Under the pieces are notes generated by a model that worked only from the letters and a program-made list of their open reading frames with translations, had not been told where the DNA came from and did not search any database. A DNA stretch of 64,000 nucleotides. It comes from Rubrivivax sp. (GTDB lineage: Bacteria; Pseudomonadota; Gammaproteobacteria; Burkholderiales; Burkholderiaceae_C). The position numbers and the translations under genes were made by a program. Location of the stretch: NCBI GenBank assembly GCA_022843905.1, contig JALHMT010000001.1:1-64000 (forward strand), given 5' to 3'. Of the stretch, positions 9,601-16,867 are shown piece after piece; the stretch's first letter is position 1, and every line of letters begins with the position of its first letter.

Positions 9601-12600
9601 TGGCGTCACCGCTGATGGTGAAGCCTGTGCCGGTGTGGCAACTGGCGCAGTTGGCGTTGGTGAACACCGTCCTGCCGGCGATGGCGGCGGCCGTGAGCGT
9701 GCCGTCGGCGTTGCGGTTGGGGCTGCGCTCGAAGGTGGTGAGCGAGCCGAGGTAGGCGGCCAGCGCATCGAGGTCGGCGCTGAGGCCGGCCTTGCGGTCG
9801 CCGAGCGGGGTGTTGCGCGAACCTGCGTTGAACTGCGCGTCCGGCATCAGGCCGGTGCCACCGGCAAAGGCGCGGATCTGGCCTTCGAAGTCCTGCACCT
9901 CGTCGAAGTTGGCGCTCCAGTGCACGAAGCCCTGCGCCATGCCGGCGCGGCCGGCCAGCGCCGGCGTGTTGCGCAGGCCTTCGCCGAAGTGCGTGAAGTC
10001 CCAGGTGCGGCCGTCGTGGCCGGCGTCGCTGTGGCAACTGGCGCAGCTCATGTAGCTGTCGCGCGCCAGGCGCGGGTCGCGGGCGTCGTAGAAGAGCCGC
10101 TTGCCAAGCAGCACCTGCGCACTCAGGCGCTCAACGCCCATCGTGCCCACGGTGGCGAGGGCAGGGAACTGCGGCAGGCCCTCCCTGACCAGCGGCCCCA
10201 GGTCGACCACGCTGGCCGTGCGGTCCATGAAGTTCTGCACGTACAGCCGCGTGCCGTCGACCGACACGGCCAGGGCCTGCGGCGCACGGCCGACGTCGAA
10301 CTTGAGCAGTTCGCGGCCCCTGAAGGCGTCCACCACCGCCACCTGGCGGCTGGTCTCCAGGGCGACGAACAGGTAGGCGCCACTGGGGTGGTAGGCCGCG
10401 GCGGTGCCGAGGCTGGAGTTGTCGTGGTCGATGCGGCTGGCGTGGTCCTCGGCCAGCGTGGTCATGTCGATGCGCGAGCTGATCGCCCGCACCGTGTTCT
10501 GGAAGTCCAGCGGCTGGGACCCGCGCAAGCTGCCGCGCCGGATGTTGTCCTGCTTGGAAGGCACCCAGGCCCGGGTGCCGTCGGGCGAGATGGCAGCCGC
10601 CGCCAGGTAGTTCGGAATGCCCGCACCCTGGTTCTCGTTGTCGACCTTGTCGCTGTGGCGCAGCACGATGGTCCTGTTCAAGGTCATCGGGCCGGCATTG
10701 ACCGCCACCACCTCGGCGCCGGCGGTGCTGGTGTCCACGGTGGCCGTGCCTTCGCCGGGCAGCGGGTTGGTGATGAAGCGCGAGACCAGCACGAGGGCGC
10801 CATTGGCCGAAGCCGACACGTGCCGCGGGTTGGCACCCACGGCCAGCGTGGCCTGCACGGCGCCGCTGGCCGGGTCGAGCTTGAGCAAGCGGCCGCTGGC
10901 CTCGAGTGCCACGAAGGCACTGCCGCCGGGCGCGAAGGCCAGGCCGTGTGGTTGCGCGGCCGCCGGCAGCGCCACCGTGGCCACCACCGCCAGCGTGGCG
11001 GGGCTCACGATGCTGATGGTCGACGAGCCCTTGTTGGCCACCCAGATGCGGCCATCGGGAGCGATGGCCACGGTGCGCGGCGAAGTGCCCACCGCGACTT
11101 CGGCCACGCGGGCGTTGCTGGCGGTGTCGATCACGGCGACGGTGTTGCTGTCGGGGTTGGCCACCCACAGCCGGGCCGGAAGGCCGCTGCGGGTTTCGAG
11201 CGCGACGGCCGACGAAGCCGAGGGCCTGCCAGGCGTGGCCGGCGTTCCCACCGCCTGCAGGAAGGTGCGCGTGGTGGTGCGACCGGCGCCGTCGCGCGCT
11301 GTCAGCGTGACGGCAAAGACCCCGGGAGTGGCGAAGCTGCGCGTGATGGACGCGGTGGCGCTGAAGGGCGTGGCGGGGGTGCCGTCGCCGAAGTCCCAGC
11401 TGTAGGTGACACCGGCCTGCGCCGCGACCGTGTAGCTCGCGCTGCCGCCGGCGTTGATGACCGGGGCGTTGATGACGTCGCTCACGGTGGGCGGCGTGTA
11501 GGGTGTCACCGGCACCTGCGGTGCGCCGACGCCCTGGCCCACGGCCACGATGGTGCCGCGCGACGGCACGCCGTTGGCGTCCACCGCCACCACCTGGTAG
11601 TAGCCGGGCGGCACCAGCGTGTTGCCCGGCACGGTGGCCGTGATGCGGAACTGCTCCTGCGTGAACGCCATCGGAATGCGGCGCTGGCCTGAATTGAACG
11701 AGTGCGTGCCCACGCTCAGGCCGATCAGCACCGCCTCGCGGATGGTGTCGGTCGAGGCCATGTCGAACTGCATCTGCGCGCCGTTGGCGTGACTGAGGCC
11801 GCTGATGCCCACCAGGCGGGGGCGGGGCGCCAGCTGCGCCGTGCCGTTCACCGTGCGGAACAGGTAGGGAGGGTAGAACACATCGCCCCGCAGCTGCACC
11901 GGCCCGGGCGTGCCGCCGCCGGTGACCAGCACGCCGCCGTTGGGCAGCAGGCTGGCCTGCGAGTGGTAGCCGCGGAACACCGTGGACGCCGCCATGCGCG
12001 TCCAGGTACCGGTGGCCGGGCTCCACATCTCGGCCGTGTAGGCGCCGAAGGCCGGGTCGTTGCTGGCGCGGGTTTCGCCGCCGGTGACCACCACCTTGCC
12101 GTCGGGCAGCACCACCACGCCGGCGTAGTGCCGGCCGAAAGCCATCAGCGGCTGTTCGGTGCGCACGGCGCCACCGCCGTTGAGGTCGATCACCGTGGCC
12201 TGGCGACTGCCCGCAAAGCCGAGACCGTTGTGGTAGGCGTTGCCGCCCACCATCAGCACCCGGCCGGGGGCGTACATCACACCCGTGGACGTCGGGCCGG
12301 AGTTCGGCGCATTGTCGTTGGTGAAGGCGCCACTGGGCGCTGCCTTCCAGACGCCGACGATGGTGGTCGTGCCCTGCCCGCCCGCGGCGTTGGCGTCCAC
12401 GTACCACATCTGGTCGGTGCTGACGCCGAAGACACGGCCGTCCGGCGCCAGCCAGGCCTTGGGCATGGACGCGCGCAGGGCGTCGGGGCCCCAGGCCGTG
12501 CGGCTCTGGGCGTTGAGCAGGGTGCGCCAGGCGCCGTTTTCGTAGACCTCGGGCGTCATCGACGACAAGCCCTCGGTGAGCGCGCCGGCCACGTTGTTCC

Positions 12601-13282
12601 ACTGGCCTTCGGTGTAGGGCGCGATGCCGCCCACGATGATGGGGCGGCCGTCGGCCAGCGTGATCATCGTGGCGTACCAGCGAGAATCGGCGACGTTGCC
12701 GGCCGAGGGCATGGCGCCGGTGCTGGGGTTGTAGGCCACGCTGGTGACGTTGCCGTTGCCGCCGGTGATGAGCAGCTGGCCGCTGGACAGGTAGGTTGCC
12801 GCCGCGCAGAAGCTGTCCTGCCGGGCAGGGTCGTAGGTGGTGACGTGTGCGCCGCCATCGAACAGACCGCGGTTGGGATCCCACACGTCGAAAAAGCGGC
12901 CGTTCTGCGCGTTGCCGTCGGGCGTGGTGCCCCAGGTCAGCACCTTGCCGTCGGGCAGGACGGCCTGGTGCAGGCCGTTCATCGGCCAGGGGCCGACGGC
13001 CGACCACATGCCTTGTGTGGGCGCGCTGGCCGGAATGGCCAGGCCCTGCAGCAGGGCGTCGGTGGGCGCCGGGACACTGACCCAGCCGGCCGGGTTCACC
13101 GTGACGGCCAGCGCACGGGCCCGCGGCTGCGCCGACTCGGCCTGCTGCGACTGCGCCGGCGCCGGCTCTTCGCCGCCGCAGGCGGCCAGCCCCGCGGCAA
13201 TCGCCAGCGCCAGCCAGGCCGGACCGTGACGGGGCCCGCGAGGCAGGCTGCGATGCAGGAGCTCGGTCGTCGTGAACTTCAT
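6692..13282 (-). CDS. Giant multidomain lipoprotein: radical-copper oxidase + PKD + YVTN propeller + dihaem peroxidase-like + LamG/Ig repeats
   Basis: 2196 residues with a lipoprotein signal (LAAC, C35). Residues about 75-470 form a kelch propeller and 475-585 a DUF1929 domain, together a galactose/glyoxal-oxidase fold. Its copper set is complete and in the expected order: C159 (FCAAA), Y203 (RWYATM), Y439-H440 (RGYHSQ) and H527 (VGTHSF); C159/Y203 would form the Cys-Tyr radical cofactor. Then come PKD (about 600-675), a YVTN propeller (about 697-1027), and a cytochrome-c-peroxidase/MauG-like domain (about 1050-1305) with haem motifs CASCH ending at H1084 and H1216. The rest holds a LamG domain, three Ig-like domains alternating with two 65-residue Cys-containing modules, and a final LamG domain. 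It is probably exposed on the outer membrane. It follows the sco gene by 45 bases. The domain fusion is seen directly; coupled oxidase/peroxidase activity is inference. Confidence 0.85.
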   Translation of the reverse strand: MKFTTTELLHRSLPRGPRHGPAWLALAIAAGLAACGGEEPAPAQSQQAESAQPRARALAVTVNPAGWVSVPAPTDALLQGLAIPASAPTQGMWSAVGPWPMNGLHQAVLPDGKVLTWGTTPDGNAQNGRFFDVWDPNRGLFDGGAHVTTYDPARQDSFCAAATYLSSGQLLITGGNGNVTSVAYNPSTGAMPSAGNVADSRWYATMITLADGRPIIVGGIAPYTEGQWNNVAGALTEGLSSMTPEVYENGAWRTLLNAQSRTAWGPDALRASMPKAWLAPDGRVFGVSTDQMWYVDANAAGGQGTTTIVGVWKAAPSGAFTNDNAPNSGPTSTGVMYAPGRVLMVGGNAYHNGLGFAGSRQATVIDLNGGGAVRTEQPLMAFGRHYAGVVVLPDGKVVVTGGETRASNDPAFGAYTAEMWSPATGTWTRMAASTVFRGYHSQASLLPNGGVLVTGGGTPGPVQLRGDVFYPPYLFRTVNGTAQLAPRPRLVGISGLSHANGAQMQFDMASTDTIREAVLIGLSVGTHSFNSGQRRIPMAFTQEQFRITATVPGNTLVPPGYYQVVAVDANGVPSRGTIVAVGQGVGAPQVPVTPYTPPTVSDVINAPVINAGGSASYTVAAQAGVTYSWDFGDGTPATPFSATASITRSFATPGVFAVTLTARDGAGRTTTRTFLQAVGTPATPGRPSASSAVALETRSGLPARLWVANPDSNTVAVIDTASNARVAEVAVGTSPRTVAIAPDGRIWVANKGSSTISIVSPATLAVVATVALPAAAQPHGLAFAPGGSAFVALEASGRLLKLDPASGAVQATLAVGANPRHVSASANGALVLVSRFITNPLPGEGTATVDTSTAGAEVVAVNAGPMTLNRTIVLRHSDKVDNENQGAGIPNYLAAAAISPDGTRAWVPSKQDNIRRGSLRGSQPLDFQNTVRAISSRIDMTTLAEDHASRIDHDNSSLGTAAAYHPSGAYLFVALETSRQVAVVDAFRGRELLKFDVGRAPQALAVSVDGTRLYVQNFMDRTASVVDLGPLVREGLPQFPALATVGTMGVERLSAQVLLGKRLFYDARDPRLARDSYMSCASCHSDAGHDGRTWDFTHFGEGLRNTPALAGRAGMAQGFVHWSANFDEVQDFEGQIRAFAGGTGLMPDAQFNAGSRNTPLGDRKAGLSADLDALAAYLGSLTTFERSPNRNADGTLTAAAIAGRTVFTNANCASCHTGTGFTISGDASTLRNIGTLKPSSGGRLGATLIGIDVPTLRDVWATAPYLHDGSAPTLAAAVQAHAGNAVAGADLANLVAYLQQIDAAEAGPGVTGLPTGALGAWNFDTATATSAPDASGNNRPLTLGAGMTVNPAGLSGNALQAEGANSISGAATAGPVLDTSGSFSVSGWIRFDQLPTCWNQALASQDGVTVSGFNLGIVPACGAQALQFNFDMQGADVDAAPYRIVGGPTPVVGQWVHLVGVRDAAANTMALYVNGVLVRTLANPAKWAATGPFVVGRAKFSGALRDPAYAAIDAVRAYGRALTAAEVTMLFQARGGSGAVAPANQPPSVALSEPANNSSVAVGTAVTLTATAADSDGTVARVEFYAGSTLLGTDTTAPYSLSWTPTTAGAYALTARAFDNAGAATTSAAVNLTVSVPPAGVPPATAVACATEGGTCALPAGATARVWYGAGSSWVSRTGVTGSIACTNDVFGDPIFGTFKACRYELTSAPPPNQAPTVTVGAPASVTLGSAVALTATAADADGTVARVEFYAGSTLLGSDTTAPYAFSWTPAAAGSYALTARAFDNAGAATTSAAVTVAVSAPPASVPPATAVACATEGGTCALPAGATARVWYGAGSSWVSRTGVTGSIACTNAVFGDPIFGTFKACRYELTSAPPPNQAPTVTVGAPASVTLGSAVALTATAADADGTVARVEFYAGSTLLGNDTTAPYAFSWTPATAGTYAVTARAFDNAGAATTSAGVTLTVTAATTTLPAGALAEWTFDTASGTSAPDSSGNGRTLTLSSGVTFTPSGRAGAALQFAGPTSVAGATTAAPVVNTAGSFSVSGWIRFDQLPTCWNQTLASQDGVTVSGFYLGIVPPCNGGLPRAMFSMLSTDADAGTNFRIIDTQTTVTGTWYHLVAVRDATANTMALYVNGRLAGTVANSTKWAANGAFAVGRAKFSGDLRDRAYAAIDGVRAYGRVLSAAEVTTLFQAAR
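7380..8375 (-). repeat. Tandem 498-bp repeat inside the giant lipoprotein gene (2 full copies)
   Basis: Two consecutive units of 498 bp (about 7380-7877 and 7878-8375), each encoding one Ig-like domain plus one Cys-containing module (ATEGGTCALPAGATARVWYG and VFGDPIFGTFKACRYEL). Long blocks are essentially identical at nucleotide level, for example 7534-7717 against 8032-8215. A third Ig copy at about 8376-8640 is more diverged. The near-identity points to recent duplication or gene conversion. The repeat could vary in copy number or be collapsed in assemblies. Confidence 0.8.
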
Positions 13283-13327
13283 GATCCGTGATCGTTTCGT
13301 AGCGGTTTCGTGGCGACCGGCCGCCGT

Positions 13328-14047
13328 TCAGGCTCCGGCGCGGCGGGTCAGTTCGTCCAGCACCGGGATCTCGCGCAGAAGGCGCTTCACGTCCGGCGGG
13401 TTGCCGTCGTAGCGCAGACGCACCTGACCATGGCGGTCGATCAGCCACAGCCCCGTGGCGTGGTCTTCCGGTCGGCGCACCTCCGGGCCGGGCCGGAACA
13501 GGCGCAGCGCATCGGACACGCGCTCGATGTCGTTCGGCCGTCCGGTGACGAAGCTCCAGCCCGACAGGTCGACGCCCATGCGCAGTGCGAACGCCTTCAG
13601 CGCCTGCGGGGTGTCTCCCAGCGGATCCAGCGAGACCGACAGCAGGCGGACCTGCGACCGCACGGCGGGCGGGAGCTGCCGCTGCACCTGGGCCAGGGCA
13701 TGGGTCTGAACCGGGCACACGGTGGAGCAGCCCGTGAAGACGAAGTTGACCAGGACCGTGCGGCCCATGAGTGCGGTGGGCTCGAACTTGCGACCGTCCT
13801 GGTCGAGCAACTGCGTGCCCCGGAAGTTGCCGTAGAAGCCCGCCGCCTGGCTTGGCTTGTCCTTGGACTTGCCGCCTGACTGGGCCAGGGCCTGAGCGAT
13901 GCACAAGGCCGGCGACAGGAAGGCACCCGATCCGCTGGCCGCGCACACGAGCAGACGGCGTCGGGTGGCGTTGGCCTCGCATGCGTTGGGGTGTCGGGGG
14001 GCACCGGTGGGCGGCACGCCACAGGTCGAAGCGGGCGAGTCCGTCAT
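13328..14047 (-). CDS. SCO1/SenC-family copper chaperone
   Basis: 239 residues from ATG 14047 (an in-frame TTG lies one codon upstream). The N-terminus has an arginine pair (TRRRLLVCA) and a hydrophobic segment ending around AQALAQ, so it is exported, possibly by Tat. The thioredoxin-like fold carries the SCO copper ligands C107 and C111 (GCSTVCP) and H196 (EDHATGLWLID). SCO proteins deliver copper to, or reduce, cuproenzyme sites such as the CuA centre of cytochrome oxidase. Here the only neighbour in the same direction, 45 bases downstream, is the radical-copper oxidase lipoprotein, so copper loading of that enzyme is the likely job. No cytochrome oxidase genes are nearby. Confidence 0.85.
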   Translation of the reverse strand: MTDSPASTCGVPPTGAPRHPNACEANATRRRLLVCAASGSGAFLSPALCIAQALAQSGGKSKDKPSQAAGFYGNFRGTQLLDQDGRKFEPTALMGRTVLVNFVFTGCSTVCPVQTHALAQVQRQLPPAVRSQVRLLSVSLDPLGDTPQALKAFALRMGVDLSGWSFVTGRPNDIERVSDALRLFRPGPEVRRPEDHATGLWLIDRHGQVRLRYDGNPPDVKRLLREIPVLDELTRRAGA

Positions 14048-14323
14048 CAATGCGTGGAGGCGTCATACACAAGAAACGATTTTTCACAACTTCGCGACGC
14101 CTGCCCAGCCTTGGAGCCGGGGTTGACAGTGTCCCAACCATGTGCTGGGCGTCGTGCAAGCCGTTCGACTGATGGGAGGTCACGACTCCCGATGACGCAG
14201 CCCGGGGACGGTGCAGCATCTGTCGCGTTGTCAAACCCGCGTTGAAAGTCGTCCACAAACCATTGCTTGTCCCGTCGGTTCTCCAGCGCAAGACTGACCC
14301 CTTTTCGCGGACAAATCGACACC

Positions 14324-15127
14324 ATGCTGGAGACAAGCCAACACGCCGCGCTGGCGCGCGAACTCGACCAGGCCGAGCGCAGCCGGCAACAGATCGAGCA
14401 GTTCTCGCGCCGGTTTCCCGCGATGAAGATCGCCGACAGCTACGCCATCCAGCGCGAGTGGGTGCGCCTGCAGGTCGAAGGTGGGCGCCAGGTGGTGGGC
14501 CACAAGATCGGCCTGACATCGCGCGCCATGCAGATCGCTTCGCAGATCACGGAACCCGACTACGGCACCCTGCTCGACAGCATGCTGCTGCGCGACGGCA
14601 GCGAGGTCGAGGCGGCACGTTTCATCGTGCCGCGCTTCGAGGTCGAGTTCGCGTTCATCCTGGCCCGGCCGCTGGCGGGGCCGGGCGTCACGGTGTTCGA
14701 CGTGCTCAACGCGACCGATCACGTGGTGCCGGCGCTGGAACTCATCGACGCCCGCATCGAGCAGTTCGACCGCCACACCAAGGCACCGCGAAAGGTGCTG
14801 GACACCATTGCCGACAACGCCGCCAACGCCGGCATCGTGCTGGGCGGGCGGCCGATGCGGCCCGACGCCGTCGACTGGCGCTGGGCCGGCGCCCTGCTGT
14901 TCAAGAACGGCGTGATCGAGGAGTCGGGCCTGGGTGCCGCAGTCCTGAATCATCCGGCCCACGGCGTGGCCTGGCTGGCCAACAAGCTGGCGCCGCACGG
15001 CCAGAGCCTGGCGGCCGGCGAGATCGTGCTGGGCGGCAGCTTCACCCGGCCGGTGGCCTGTGCGGCCGGCGACACCTTCCATGCCGACTACGGCCCGCTG
15101 GGGTCGATTTCCGTGAGGTTCGTCTGA
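14324..15127 (+). CDS. hpaH: 2-oxo-hept-3-ene-1,7-dioate hydratase, HpaH-like
   Basis: 267 residues from ATG 14324 (MLETSQH); an in-frame upstream ATG at 14267 adds 19 basic residues that do not fit the family. It belongs to the hydratase/decarboxylase branch of the FAH superfamily: [11 protein letters not shown], the acidic metal motif FEVEFAFIL, then [11 protein letters not shown] and a [12 protein letters not shown] end. It adds water to the diene acid made by HpaG. Its stop overlaps the start of the aldolase gene (TGATG). The 276 bases upstream, between the divergent sco start and this gene, contain a TTGACA-like box at 14123-14128 but no gene. Confidence 0.85.
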   Translation: MLETSQHAALARELDQAERSRQQIEQFSRRFPAMKIADSYAIQREWVRLQVEGGRQVVGHKIGLTSRAMQIASQITEPDYGTLLDSMLLRDGSEVEAARFIVPRFEVEFAFILARPLAGPGVTVFDVLNATDHVVPALELIDARIEQFDRHTKAPRKVLDTIADNAANAGIVLGGRPMRPDAVDWRWAGALLFKNGVIEESGLGAAVLNHPAHGVAWLANKLAPHGQSLAAGEIVLGGSFTRPVACAAGDTFHADYGPLGSISVRFV

Positions 15128-15941
15128 TGTCCACCCCTGCCAACCTCTTCAAGCAGGCGATCGCTTCGCCCGGGGCGCAGATCGGCCTGTGGCTCGGTCT
15201 GGCCGATCCCTACGCGGCGGAGCTTTGCGCGACGGCCGGCTTCGACTGGCTGCTGATCGACGGCGAGCACGGGCCGAACGACCTGCGTTCCATGCTGGGC
15301 GCGCTGCAGGCGGTGGCACCCTACCCGTTGCACCCGGTGCTGCGCATTCCGCAGGGCGACCTGCGCTGATCAAGCAGGTGCTGGAGATCGGCGCCATGAC
15401 GCTGCTGGTGCCGATGGTCGAGAGCGCGGAGCAGGCGCGTGCGCTGGTGGCCGCCACGCGCTATCCACCGCGCGGCGTGCGGGGCGTGGGCAGCGGCCTG
15501 GCCCGGTCGTCGCGGTGGAGCGCGCACACGCGCTACCTGCAGGAAGCCGACGACGGCATCTGCCTGCTGGTGCAGGTGGAGACGGCCGCGGCGCTGGCGC
15601 AGCTCGACGCCATCGCCGCCGTCGACGGCGTGCACGGCGTCTTCATCGGGCCGGCCGACCTGTCGGCTTCGATGGGCCATCTGGGCAACCCCGGCCACCC
15701 CGAGGTGAGCCACGCCATCGACAGCGGCATCGCCCGCATCCTGGCCGCGGGCAAGGCGCCCGGCATCCTGGCCGTCGACGAGACGCTGGCCCGTCACTAC
15801 ATCGGCCTGGGCGCCGGCTTCGTGGCCGTCGGTGTCGAGGCCACGATGCTGCCGCGAGTCACCCGGGAACTCGCTGCCCGATTCAAGCCGAAGGCGGGTG
15901 ATGCGCCTGATGCGGCAAGGGGCGGTGCGACGAGCTATTGA
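15127..15941 (+). pseudogene. hpaI: 4-hydroxy-2-oxoheptane-1,7-dioate aldolase, HpaI-like, broken by a one-base deletion
   Basis: The frame from ATG 15127 encodes the N-terminal third of HpaI ([18 protein letters not shown], then [11 protein letters not shown] with the catalytic His) and stops at 15367-15369. Homology continues without loss in the frame shifted by -1, from [19 protein letters not shown] to about 15941, including [11 protein letters not shown] and [12 protein letters not shown], which hold the metal acids. Adding one C near 15361 (GGCGACCTGCG to GGCGACCCTGCG) restores GDPALIKQ, as in E. coli HpaI (NDPVQIKQ), and gives a 271-residue class II pyruvate aldolase. It is either a sequencing error or a real frameshift; the lack of any other lesion favours error or a very recent mutation. 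Confidence 0.85.
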
Positions 15942-16075
15942 GGGGCGAGGGGCGAGGGGGGCAAGGAGGGGCCGGCAGCCCACGCGCGTGAACCCGGGGG
16001 CTTGACGCCAGGCCTTGGCAATGGAGCCGGCGACGAGGTCGGCAAAAGCGGGCGATGTCCATCACGACGTGGCAT

Positions 16076-16098
16076 GGTTGTATTGTTGGTATAACAAC
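16076..16098 (+). promoter_or_regulatory. Candidate regulator operator/promoter upstream of the GntR gene
   Basis: An AT-rich island in otherwise GC-rich DNA, directly before the regulator start. It has outer inverted arms GTTGT and ACAAC and a central TTGTTGGTATAACAA with partial dyad symmetry. GntR/HutC regulators bind such short A/T palindromes, often near their own gene, so autoregulation is plausible but unproven. Confidence 0.3.
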
Positions 16099-16857
16099 AT
16101 GCCGACCCGTTCCCTGATGCTGCCAACGTCCCAACCCCTTCCCTTGTATTACCAGGTGGCCCGTGACCTGGAGCGCCAGATCGCGTCGCGCCTGCTGCGT
16201 GCCGGCGATGCCGTGCCCACCGAGGCACGGCTGTGCGAGCTGTACGGCGTGAGCCGCATCACCGTGCGCAAGGCCATGGACGACCTGGTGTCCAAGGGGC
16301 TGGTGGTGCGCCACCGCGGTGTAGGCTCGTTCGTCGCGAAAGCGGGGTTCTCGAACAAGCTGGTCAGCCGGGTCGCGTCGCTGCACGATGCGGTGGCCTA
16401 CTCCGAGACGCTGACGTTCAAGCAGTTGTCCCGCACCACCGTGGCCGCGCCGGCCGAGGTGGCCGCTGCACTCAAGCTGCCGGTGGACAGCCCGGTGCAA
16501 CTCCTGGTGCGGCTGGGCTCGGTCGACGACGAACCGGTGTCGCTGACGGACGTCTACCTGCCGCCCGAGCTCGCGGCCCGATTGCCCCGCCACCAGACCC
16601 AGGCTGGTGGCTCGATCGTGCGCCAGCTCGAGCAGGCCACCGGCCTGCCGATGGTGAAGGTGGAGCAGACCGTGAGCCCCTCCGTCGCGACACCGGAGAT
16701 GGTCCGGCATCTGGGCGTGAGGCCGCGCGCGCCCATCCTGCAGATCACGCGCCTGTACTACACCTCCACCGGGACTCCGGTGGAACTGGCGGTGGTGCGC
16801 TACCACCCGCAGCGCTACAGCTTCAAGATCGAGATCGTGCAGGCGCCTGGCGGCTGA
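16099..16857 (+). CDS. GntR-family (HutC subfamily) transcriptional regulator
   Basis: 252 residues from ATG 16099; a second ATG at 16117 is also possible, and neither has a strong Shine-Dalgarno. The N-terminal winged helix-turn-helix is typical GntR: YYQVARDLERQI, PTEARLCELYGVSRITVRKAM and GLVVRHRGVGSFV. The C-terminal half is a UTRA ligand-binding domain, ending in TSTGTPVELAVVRYHP and FKIEIVQ. Such proteins are usually repressors released by a pathway metabolite. It lies between the aromatic cluster and the convergent acyl-CoA dehydrogenase cluster, so it could control either; orientation and proximity favour the hpa-like genes. Confidence 0.88.
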   Translation: MPTRSLMLPTSQPLPLYYQVARDLERQIASRLLRAGDAVPTEARLCELYGVSRITVRKAMDDLVSKGLVVRHRGVGSFVAKAGFSNKLVSRVASLHDAVAYSETLTFKQLSRTTVAAPAEVAAALKLPVDSPVQLLVRLGSVDDEPVSLTDVYLPPELAARLPRHQTQAGGSIVRQLEQATGLPMVKVEQTVSPSVATPEMVRHLGVRPRAPILQITRLYYTSTGTPVELAVVRYHPQRYSFKIEIVQAPGG

Positions 16858-16867
16858 GCCGTCGGCG

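Noticed and set aside
6554..11692. Long plus-strand frames of 875 and 750 codons opposite the giant lipoprotein gene
   Set aside because: Antisense shadows of repeats in a high-GC gene; low-complexity His/Arg/Gly/Ala composition, no start signals and no family features.
10131..14519. 1462-codon minus-strand open frame across sco and the giant lipoprotein gene
   Set aside because: It is an out-of-frame shadow of a GC-rich coding region: Arg/Ala/Gly-rich with no domain, while the overlapping frames carry SCO and oxidase/haem motifs.
15942..16075. G-rich run (gaggggcgaggggcgagggg) after the aldolase as a terminator or repeat element
   Set aside because: Simple G/A-rich low complexity without an inverted arm; no evidence of a CRISPR, attachment site or terminator.
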